Shown here one piece after another: positions 1-5,942 of a DNA stretch of 7,729 bases. Under the pieces are notes generated by a model, which made no database searches, had not been told where the DNA came from, and saw only the letters and a list, made by a program, of their open reading frames with translations. The translations under genes were made by a program, and so were the position numbers. Each line of letters begins with the position of its first letter. Positions within the stretch are counted from its first letter, which is position 1. Origin of the DNA: an uncultured Lachnospiraceae bacterium (lineage in GTDB: Bacteria; Bacillota; Clostridia; Lachnospirales; Lachnospiraceae); the NCBI GenBank assembly GCA_949935685.1, contig CATLGN010000067.1, forward strand, positions 1-7,729, in the 5' to 3' direction.

Positions 1-508
1 GTATCTTATCGCCAAGCGTCCCGAACTCAATCGCCGGAACGCTTAAAATCGCACCCGCCATATCCACACAGAGCGACGGGACCGAAGGATAGATTTTCAG
101 ATTGGTAATCGTGGCAAGCGAATTCAGATACGCGCCTGTTATGATATTCCCGATCTCCATCAGCGCCGACATTTCCATTTCACCAAACGCATCCCCCTCC
201 AACGCCATTCCCATCAGTTTCGTTACGAGATGCCTTGCCGAATCCTTTCCAAGCAGGAACATGATACTCCCCGTAATGTCCCCTTCCACCGCAAGATAGA
301 TGCCGGCCATAATCTGTTCTTCCCCGCCGATCAGCGCCCCGACATCCTTAAACTCCAGAAGTCTCACCTGCGGCACTTTCATATCCACCTTGCAGTTCAG
401 CATCTGCGCGAGCGCCGTCATGGCATTTCCCGCGCCGATGTTTCCCAGTTCCTTCAATACGTCCACATATTCTGCGGACATTGTATCAAGATTGATTTCT
501 CTGTCCAT
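1..508 (-). CDS. cheC: CheC, CheY-P phosphatase (3' end cut off by window edge)
   Basis: CheC dephosphorylates CheY-P and, with CheD, controls receptor adaptation in Firmicutes and Thermotoga-type chemotaxis. Reading the minus strand from the ATG at 508-506 gives 169 open codons that run off the left edge; the family is about 200 residues, so roughly 35 are missing. Both copies of the family's phosphatase signature (D/S-x3-E-x2-N) are visible: D16/E20/N23 within KELGNIGAGNA, and S114/E118/N121 within MEIGNIITGAYLNSL. Two intact sites mark it as an active CheC rather than CheX (one differently placed site) or FliY (extra N-terminal CheY-binding peptide and C-terminal FliN domain). The start is supported by an AGGAAGG/AAGGTG ribosome binding site at 513-521. 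It follows cheW after a 26-base gap and is the last gene of the visible operon. I would expect cheD next, beyond the edge, but cannot see it. Confidence 0.95.
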   Translation of the reverse strand, partial: MDREINLDTMSAEYVDVLKELGNIGAGNAMTALAQMLNCKVDMKVPQVRLLEFKDVGALIGGEEQIMAGIYLAVEGDITGSIMFLLGKDSARHLVTKLMGMALEGDAFGEMEMSALMEIGNIITGAYLNSLATITNLKIYPSVPSLCVDMAGAILSVPAIEFGTLGDKI

Positions 509-512
509 GTTT

Positions 513-521
513 CACCTTCCT
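513..521 (-). promoter_or_regulatory. Ribosome binding site of cheC
   Basis: On the minus strand AGGAAGGTG ends 4 bases before the ATG at 508; the AGGAAGG core is 6 bases away. It sits in the 26-base cheW-cheC gap and fixes the start of the truncated cheC reading frame. Sequence is seen directly; function is inferred. Confidence 0.75.
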
Positions 522-534
522 GCATTTCTCTTTT

Positions 535-1032
535 CTAATTCTCTTTTTCGACGATAACGGTATTCAAATCAAGGAGAGAAATCAAACCGCCGTCGTATTT
601 GCCAATTCCATAGATGAAATTGGACTTATCGTCTTTCGCTTCGTAGGAAACCCGTTCGATCTGGCTTTCCTCCAGATTCACCACTTCTTTCACCTCATCC
701 ACCAAAATGCCGATATTGCAGTGCTGTTCCAGCTTCAGAATAATAATCCTCGTGGCTTTCGTCTCCACGTCTTCTTCCAGATTCATTTTGAGTCTGACAC
801 TCATTACCGGTACGACCTCACCGCGCAGATTGATTACGCCCTTGATATGGTCGGATACCTTGGGCACTCTTGTAATGTGCTGCATGCGGACGATGTTATC
901 AACATACTTGATGTCAATCCCATACTGTTCTTCTCCGAATCTTACCACGATAAACTGCGTGATCTGCGGCGCCACATATTCGTCTTCATCCGGATCCATC
1001 ATCTGCTCCGTATTCATCTTTAACAGGTCCAT
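535..1032 (-). CDS. cheW: CheW chemotaxis coupling protein
   Basis: CheW links receptors to the kinase CheA in the membrane-associated signalling array. The 165-residue product has a single CheW (SH3-like) domain from about residue 24 (TQFIVVRFGEEQYGIDI) to about 160. It includes the conserved GVINLRGEVVPV stretch (NLRG at 68-71) and a VDEVKEVVNL segment at 111-120. The 22 residues before the domain are acidic (MMDPDEDEY) and longer than the short lead-in of many CheW proteins. The start at 1032 is chosen because AAGGAGG lies 7 bases upstream (1040-1046); later Met codons at residues 6, 11 and 12 have no comparable site. It follows cheA after 27 bases and precedes cheC by 26 bases, so it is co-transcribed with both. 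CheV, which also has a CheW domain, is excluded because there is no receiver domain. Confidence 0.96.
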   Translation of the reverse strand: MDLLKMNTEQMMDPDEDEYVAPQITQFIVVRFGEEQYGIDIKYVDNIVRMQHITRVPKVSDHIKGVINLRGEVVPVMSVRLKMNLEEDVETKATRIIILKLEQHCNIGILVDEVKEVVNLEESQIERVSYEAKDDKSNFIYGIGKYDGGLISLLDLNTVIVEKEN

Positions 1033-1039
1033 AACATAT

Positions 1040-1046
1040 CCTCCTT
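1040..1046 (-). promoter_or_regulatory. Ribosome binding site of cheW
   Basis: A near-perfect AAGGAGG lies 7 bases before the cheW ATG at 1032, inside the 27-base cheA-cheW gap. It is the strongest such site in the window, so cheW is probably translated more efficiently than cheA, which has only a weak site. Strength is inferred from sequence alone. Confidence 0.85.
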
Positions 1047-1059
1047 CTCCATATCCCGG

Positions 1060-3222
1060 CTAAAACATTGCATTTGCATCAAGAATCAACGCCACCTCGC
1101 CGTCGCCGAGTATGGTTGCGCCGCTGATAAATTTACATTTGTTGATATATTTCCCCAGAGACTTGATAACGATCTCCTGCTGACCGATCAGCTCATCGAC
1201 GACAAGCCCTGCCTGTTTGTCTCCTTTTCTGACGATTACAACCACAAGATTTTCATCGCCGCCTTTTTCCTTGCGGATGTCCAGCATATCGTCCAGACGA
1301 ATCAACGGGATCACGGCGCCGCGCAGGTTAATCACTTCCTTTGCCTGTACATACTTAATATCCTTATCGGTAATATTTTCGATCGTCTCAATAGAGCCGA
1401 GGGAGATCGCATACTTTTCGTCTCCGACCACAACCATGAGCGCCTGAATAATCGCCAGCGTCAATGGCAGACGGATCGTCCATGTACTTCCCTCGCCAAA
1501 CTTTGTCTTCACGTCCACTTCGCCGCTGAGCGCCTCGATCTTGGACTTTACGACATCCAGTCCCACGCCGCGGCCGGATACGTCCGTTACCTTCTCCGCC
1601 GTCGAAAAGCTCGGCAGGAACAGCAGGTTTACAATATCCTTATCGCTCATATTTTCCGCCTGCTCCGGCGTAATGACATTTCGTGTAATGGCTTTCTGTT
1701 TTACACTCTCCACATTGATGCCGCCGCCGTCATCGCTGACTTCGATAATAACGTTGTTGCCGTCCTGATAAGCGTCCAGATGAATGGAACCGACGGCCGG
1801 TTTTCCTTTCTCCTTGCGCACCTCTGCGCTCTCCAGCCCATGATCGGCCGCATTGCGGAGCAGATGCATCAGCGGATCGCCGATCTCGTCCACAACGGTA
1901 CGGTCCAGTTCCGTCTCCTCACCGGACATGTACAGCTCCATCTTTTTCCCAAGCTTTTTCTGCAGATCGCGGATCATACGCGGGAACTTCTGTACCACGC
2001 TCTCGATCGGCACCATGCGCACCTTCATAACCGACTCGTGCAGATTGGTCGTTACGCTCTCCAGATATTCGATCTGCTCATTAAAAGCAGAATTAATCGC
2101 CATATCGTTGTCACCGGACGCACTGATGGAAACAAGGGAATTTTTCGCAATGATCAGCTCGCTTACCAGATTCATAAGCGAATCGAGCTTTTCTATATCC
2201 ACGCGGACCGTGCGGTTCACCACCGGTTTGTTTGTCGTCTGTTTCTTTTCCTGTCTGGCCGGCGCTGCGGACGATGCCGCCGGTGTCTCCTGCACGGCGG
2301 GCATCTGCGCGGACCGTTCTTCCGCCCCGGCCTTTTCCTCCGCTTTGGGCGTCTCGGCCGCCTTTGTCTCCTCTTTTACCGTATGCTCTTTCTTATCTTC
2401 GGTTTCCCGTATCTCCTCATGTTCGGCTGTCTTTCCCGACGCTGCGCCGGGATCAAAGACGCCGCCCACAACCTTTTCAATCTCCGATACGGCCTGCGCT
2501 TCTTTGAGAATCTGATCCAGCGGACTGTCGGAAAGAACAATGATGCTGAAATCATTTTCAAATTTTTCATCTTCTATATCCTGCGCAGACGGATGGGAAA
2601 CGATGATCTCCCCCAGGCTCTCCACTGCCTTGAATACAAGAAAAGCTCTGGCCGCCTTTAAGATACAGCTCTCCTGCACATAGACTGTCAGCCCGTACAC
2701 CTTTTTGCCCTCTTCCAGCGCTTTGTCGATCACGACCTTTTCGCTCTCCCCAAGCGTTATGCCTGTCCAGGCTGCAGACGCGCTGTCCTCCGTCACAGAA
2801 GCCTTCTGCTCCGCCGCTTTCCCGGGCGCCTCCGCAGCGCCGCCGGTCAATATCCGATTCAGTTCCCTGATCAGCGGCTCATTATCATTCGTCCCCTCAT
2901 CTGCGGAAGACTGAATATTGTCAAGATATTCTTCCAGTGCATCCAGGCACTGAAAAAGAATATCGATCATATTCGCTCTTACTTTAATATTGCCGTTTCT
3001 CACCTCGGAAAATACATTCTCCATGTCATGGGTGAGATTCTGCATTCTCTTATACCCCATGGTGCCCGCCATTCCCTTCAGGGAATGCGCCGCACGGAAA
3101 ATCTCATTAATCGTATCCGCATTTTCGGAATCCTGTTCCAGATTCAAAATCTGTGTATTCAGGCTCTGCAAATGCTCTTTTGTCTCGTCAATGAAAATCT
3201 CAAGATACTGGCTTACATCCAT
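1060..3222 (-). CDS. cheA: CheA chemotaxis histidine kinase
   Basis: CheA autophosphorylates in response to receptor state and passes phosphate to CheY and CheB. The 720-residue product has the full five-domain layout. P1 (HPt) covers about 1-128, with phospho-accepting H46 in AAHSLKGMAGTMGY. P2 (CheY/CheB docking) spans about 157-255 and is followed by a flexible A/E/K/P-rich linker at 256-335. P3 (dimerisation) spans about 337-400. P4 (ATPase) carries the N box HLLRNAADHG (453-462), the G1 box SDDGGGI (496-502), the F box FLPSFSTA (535-542) and the G2 box SGRGVGLDVV (549-558). P5 (CheW-like regulatory) covers about 588-720, with INLRGAVIPL at 631-640. No catalytic residue looks altered. The start codon is one base after the cheB stop (TGA-A-ATG). 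Only a weak G-rich site (GGGGG at 3232-3236) precedes it, which suggests translational coupling to cheB. Kinase length and order are normal for Firmicutes. Confidence 0.98.
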   Translation of the reverse strand: MDVSQYLEIFIDETKEHLQSLNTQILNLEQDSENADTINEIFRAAHSLKGMAGTMGYKRMQNLTHDMENVFSEVRNGNIKVRANMIDILFQCLDALEEYLDNIQSSADEGTNDNEPLIRELNRILTGGAAEAPGKAAEQKASVTEDSASAAWTGITLGESEKVVIDKALEEGKKVYGLTVYVQESCILKAARAFLVFKAVESLGEIIVSHPSAQDIEDEKFENDFSIIVLSDSPLDQILKEAQAVSEIEKVVGGVFDPGAASGKTAEHEEIRETEDKKEHTVKEETKAAETPKAEEKAGAEERSAQMPAVQETPAASSAAPARQEKKQTTNKPVVNRTVRVDIEKLDSLMNLVSELIIAKNSLVSISASGDNDMAINSAFNEQIEYLESVTTNLHESVMKVRMVPIESVVQKFPRMIRDLQKKLGKKMELYMSGEETELDRTVVDEIGDPLMHLLRNAADHGLESAEVRKEKGKPAVGSIHLDAYQDGNNVIIEVSDDGGGINVESVKQKAITRNVITPEQAENMSDKDIVNLLFLPSFSTAEKVTDVSGRGVGLDVVKSKIEALSGEVDVKTKFGEGSTWTIRLPLTLAIIQALMVVVGDEKYAISLGSIETIENITDKDIKYVQAKEVINLRGAVIPLIRLDDMLDIRKEKGGDENLVVVIVRKGDKQAGLVVDELIGQQEIVIKSLGKYINKCKFISGATILGDGEVALILDANAMF

Positions 3223-3223
3223 T

Positions 3224-4300
3224 TCACTTTACCCCCACGTTCAAAATGATCTCCTGCGCGATCTGCTCCAACGGAACGATCTCGTCCGCAAGACCTGCCT
3301 GAACAGCGCTCTTGGGCATCCCGTATACGGCACAGGTGCTCTGCTCCTGGACAAGTACATGCACTTTTTTTGCATTTTTCAGATTCACGATTCCCTTCGT
3401 CCCGTCAGCCCCCATACCGGTCATTACAACACAGATAACCTCGTCGAAATCGCTGTCGGCCAATGATTCATACATATAATTGGCACACGGCTTCACCCCT
3501 TCCCGGGCAGGTTCATCCGAATAGCGGACAACATATCTTCCGCCGGGTTTCTTATCGATGTTCAGATGCTTCCCACCCCTGGCAATATACACATGGCCTG
3601 CCTGCAGCGTCTCTCCTTCCACCGCTTCCGACACGGCGATCTCACTGAGCGAATTTAAGCGCTCCGCCAGAGACTGGGTAAACCCTGCCGGCATATGCTG
3701 CACCAGCACAACCGGTGTCCGCAGATCTTTTGGCAGCTTTGTAATCACAGAATGCAGCGCCTTCGGTCCGCCGGTCGAACTTGCAATCGCCACGATCTTA
3801 TTCTGCGAGATCACCGAAGAATGCTTCTTTGCCAGTTCCACAACCTGTCTGGTCTTCTTCATACTGTCCACGGTAAACGCCTTATCCATAACCGGAGAAC
3901 GGCTTTCCGCCACAACCTGCAGCGTCTGTAAAAAAGCTTCCCGGAAAGGCCCCCTGCGGCACTCCAGCGCACTCGTTGGTTTATGGACAAAGTCAAGCGC
4001 CCCCAGTTCCAGCGCGTCCATTGTCGTCTTTGCCCCGCCCATCGTATCCGTGCTTGCCATCATAACCTTCGCCGGAATTTTCCGCTTCTGCAGCTCCCGC
4101 AAAAGCTCCAGCCCCGACATCTTTGGCATATTCACATCCAACACAACCGCATCATATGTATTTTTCGTCAGGAGTTCCAGCGCTTCCAGACCGTTGGCAG
4201 CTCTGTCCGTCACCTGGAATCGTTTGTCTCCTTCGATTATATCACAAAACACCCTTCTCATAAGTGCAGAATCATCAACAATAAGAATTTTTTTCATCAT
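3224..4300 (-). CDS. cheB: CheB receptor methylesterase/deamidase, response regulator
   Basis: CheB removes methyl groups from receptor glutamates (and deamidates glutamines), and is activated by phosphate from CheA. The 358-residue product has an N-terminal receiver domain (about 3-125) with acidic pair D9/D10 in VDDSALMRRV, phospho-acceptor D55 in VVLDVNMPKMSG, S83 and K107 (HKP). A linker at about 126-166 joins it to the C-terminal methylesterase domain. Catalytic triad residues are S175 (ASSTGGP), H202 (QHMP) and D299 (MTGMGADG). Length matches the family. Two tandem ATGs (4300 and 4297) are possible starts. AGAGGG at 4303-4308 lies 2 and 5 bases upstream respectively, so the second ATG is slightly better placed. 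The gene follows the PilZ gene by 9 bases and precedes cheA by one base, so kinase and adaptation enzyme are made together. A combined receiver plus methylesterase makes other identities unlikely. Confidence 0.97.
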   Translation of the reverse strand: MMKKILIVDDSALMRRVFCDIIEGDKRFQVTDRAANGLEALELLTKNTYDAVVLDVNMPKMSGLELLRELQKRKIPAKVMMASTDTMGGAKTTMDALELGALDFVHKPTSALECRRGPFREAFLQTLQVVAESRSPVMDKAFTVDSMKKTRQVVELAKKHSSVISQNKIVAIASSTGGPKALHSVITKLPKDLRTPVVLVQHMPAGFTQSLAERLNSLSEIAVSEAVEGETLQAGHVYIARGGKHLNIDKKPGGRYVVRYSDEPAREGVKPCANYMYESLADSDFDEVICVVMTGMGADGTKGIVNLKNAKKVHVLVQEQSTCAVYGMPKSAVQAGLADEIVPLEQIAQEIILNVGVK

Positions 4301-4302
4301 AT

Positions 4303-4308
4303 CCCTCT
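4303..4308 (-). promoter_or_regulatory. Ribosome binding site of cheB
   Basis: AGAGGG lies in the 9-base gap after the PilZ gene stop, 2 bases before ATG 4300 and 5 bases before the adjacent ATG 4297. The spacing slightly favours the second ATG as the real start, which would make CheB 357 residues. Confidence 0.6.
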
Positions 4309-4309
4309 T

Positions 4310-5029
4310 TTATGCTTTTCCCATTTTTCTGTTTCTACGCTCCAAAGCGAAGATCTGTCGAATGATCTCTTCCCGCTCCCGTCTGTCCACGCCGATAAAT
4401 TTGGCTCTGTGACGATATGACCCCGGATATTCCGGAATGTTGCTCGTGTGCTCCAGTATCTGCGCGCACAATCTGTAATCTTTTCCAAAGTGGAACCGGC
4501 AGTATACCAGATCGTCCACCTCATACTTATGTTTGCTGAAAAAGCGCAGGCCGCCGCCGCTGATGTCCACGATCGTGCTCTCACGCACCGGCATCATATC
4601 ATCCACAACAAGCATTTCCTGCTCCAGCATCCATTTGCGTTCCTCTTCATCCAGTTTCCGGTCTTCCATCGGCATTACGCACTGGTATCGGTAATATTCC
4701 CTGCGCTGGTTCCGGACCAGACTTCCGGTTATCTCCAGTAAAATATAATAGGTCCCGTCTTCTTTAAAACGCTCCTTTACCACAACCGGACATTCATACA
4801 TCCCGTTAGCGGCATAGCAGTACATATTCAGCCTGTTCCCCACGGACAGCAGATGCAGTTTGCCCTTCTGTATCGGCATATAAACTTCCACCAGTCCGTT
4901 TTCACGCACATCGCTGACCTGACTGTAATAAGCTTTTCTCTCCTCCGGCTTCTCCTCTGTTCCAAACCGACGGAAAGCAGACAGTTCCACTTTCATACCG
5001 GCCTTCATTACTTTATCTACCATGCTCAT
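4310..5029 (-). CDS. PilZ-domain c-di-GMP receptor, YcgR-type (probable flagellar brake)
   Basis: This is probably a c-di-GMP-binding protein that slows or stops the flagellar motor, like YcgR of enterics or MotI/YpfA of Bacillus. The 239-residue product has an N-terminal YcgR-like beta domain (about 12-103; VEVYMPIQKGKLHLLSVGNR). A C-terminal PilZ domain (about 105-230) follows. Both ligand motifs are complete: the arginine motif R110-E-Y-Y-R114 (RxxxR) and D155-I-S157-G-G-G160 (DxSxxG). No signal peptide or membrane segment is seen, so it is likely cytoplasmic. I chose ATG 5029 (MSMVDKV...) because AGGAG at 5040-5044 lies 10 bases upstream. The longer reading from 5062 would overlap flhG by 20 bases and has no ribosome binding site. 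It lies between flhG and cheB with short gaps (13 and 9 bases), which supports a motility role. Brake function is inferred from family and context. Confidence 0.9.
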   Translation of the reverse strand: MSMVDKVMKAGMKVELSAFRRFGTEEKPEERKAYYSQVSDVRENGLVEVYMPIQKGKLHLLSVGNRLNMYCYAANGMYECPVVVKERFKEDGTYYILLEITGSLVRNQRREYYRYQCVMPMEDRKLDEEERKWMLEQEMLVVDDMMPVRESTIVDISGGGLRFFSKHKYEVDDLVYCRFHFGKDYRLCAQILEHTSNIPEYPGSYRHRAKFIGVDRREREEIIRQIFALERRNRKMGKA

Positions 5030-5039
5030 ACCAGTCCCG

Positions 5040-5044
5040 CTCCT
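5040..5044 (-). promoter_or_regulatory. Ribosome binding site deciding the PilZ gene start
   Basis: AGGAG overlaps the flhG stop codon (TAG, complement of 5043-5045) and lies 10 bases before ATG 5029 and 16 bases before ATG 5023. No comparable site precedes the longer candidate start at 5062. This supports the 239-residue product and coupling to flhG termination. Confidence 0.7.
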
Positions 5045-5927
5045 ACCCCATCTTCTTCCCATTGACGATATGGGTAAAAAAAGCAGCCATACCGCGTTTG
5101 ACCAGATTTTTATTGGATTCTTTGTTCATCAGCACCGCGGCAATCCGCTCATAAGCCTGTGCCGATTTGGCTCCCGGGTTCTGCAGCGACACCGGCATCT
5201 GCTGCATAACCGCTTTCGAAAGCTGACTGTCATAGGGAACCGGTCCCAGATACTCAATCGGCATCTTTAAATACCGGGAAACTACCGCGTCAAGCTTCTG
5301 AAACAGATCTTTGCCGTCTTCCACGGTTTCCACCCGGTTGGCGATAACCTTAAGCCGCGAGTACTCCCGGTTAAAGCGCGGATGCCGGTTCAATGCCTTT
5401 ACCAGAGAATACGAGTCTGTGATGGACGTGGGTTCCGGCGTCGTCACAAGCAGAATCTCCCCGCTTGCCACCAGGAATTCCAGCACGGCATCGGAAATCC
5501 CCGCGCCGGTATCAATAATAATAATATCCGCTATCGTATCCAGCTCTTCCAGATTCTGAATAATATAGTTCAGGTAATCCCGGCTCAGATTCGAAAGGCC
5601 GGCAATCCCGCTTCCACCGGAAATAAACCCGACGTTGCCAGGCCCCCATGTAATAATCTGTTTGATATTTTTCCCCTGATAAATCAGATCGCTCAGGTTA
5701 TGCTTGGGGATCGCGCCAAACATAATCTCAATATTCGCAAGGCCGAAGTCGGCGTCCAGTATAATGACACGCTGCCCCATCTGCTTTAACTGAATCGCCA
5801 GATTAATCGCCGTATTGGACTTTCCCACACCGCCTTTTCCGCTTGTTACGGTAATAACTCTCGCCAGCGGTCTGCTCTTTTGCGCAGACGCCTTTATTAT
5901 ATTTCGTAACTGTTCCGCCTGATCCAT
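5043..5927 (-). CDS. flhG: FlhG (YlxH), MinD-like ATPase controlling flagellar number
   Basis: FlhG is a ParA/MinD-family ATPase that cycles between cytoplasm and membrane and, with FlhF, limits the number and position of flagella. The 294-residue product begins MDQAEQLRNII. That is the DQAxxLR activation motif, which in characterised FlhG proteins stimulates the FlhF GTPase. The deviant Walker A motif GKGGVGKS is at 30-37 (signature K31, catalytic K36), followed by DADFGLANIE (58-67), and a Walker B-like segment IIIIDTGAG (135-142, D139). The C-terminus (about 277-292, VKRGMAAFFTHIVNGKK) looks like the amphipathic membrane-targeting helix of the family. MinD itself is less likely because of the DQAxxLR motif and the flhF neighbour. 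The start at 5927 has AAGGAG 6 bases upstream (5934-5939). The gap to flhF is 15 bases. Confidence 0.95.
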   Translation of the reverse strand: MDQAEQLRNIIKASAQKSRPLARVITVTSGKGGVGKSNTAINLAIQLKQMGQRVIILDADFGLANIEIMFGAIPKHNLSDLIYQGKNIKQIITWGPGNVGFISGGSGIAGLSNLSRDYLNYIIQNLEELDTIADIIIIDTGAGISDAVLEFLVASGEILLVTTPEPTSITDSYSLVKALNRHPRFNREYSRLKVIANRVETVEDGKDLFQKLDAVVSRYLKMPIEYLGPVPYDSQLSKAVMQQMPVSLQNPGAKSAQAYERIAAVLMNKESNKNLVKRGMAAFFTHIVNGKKMG

Positions 5928-5933
5928 AGCCGT

Positions 5934-5939
5934 CTCCTT
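5934..5939 (-). promoter_or_regulatory. Ribosome binding site of flhG
   Basis: AAGGAG is placed 6 bases before the flhG ATG at 5927, within the 15-base gap after the flhF stop. It confirms the start that includes the N-terminal DQAxxLR motif. Confidence 0.8.
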
Positions 5940-5942
5940 ACT

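Noticed and set aside
1363..1376. A partial match to a sigma-28 -10 element on the minus strand (ACCGATAA)
   Set aside because: It lies inside cheA, differs from GCCGATAA, and has no convincing -35 partner at the right distance.
1780..2661. A 293-codon open frame on the plus strand opposite cheA
   Set aside because: It lies fully antisense to the P2-P4 coding part of a clear cheA, has Arg/Leu/His/Cys-rich composition with no recognisable domain, and has no convincing ribosome binding site. It looks like a by-product of cheA codon bias.
3558..4412. A 284-codon plus-strand open frame opposite cheB
   Set aside because: It is Ser/Thr/Ile-rich, matches no family I recognise, and mirrors the cheB coding strand. 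It is treated as a shadow frame.
4297..4584. A 95-codon minus-strand frame overlapping the PilZ gene 3' end
   Set aside because: It is an out-of-frame reading inside the PilZ coding sequence with no ribosome binding site or recognisable family.
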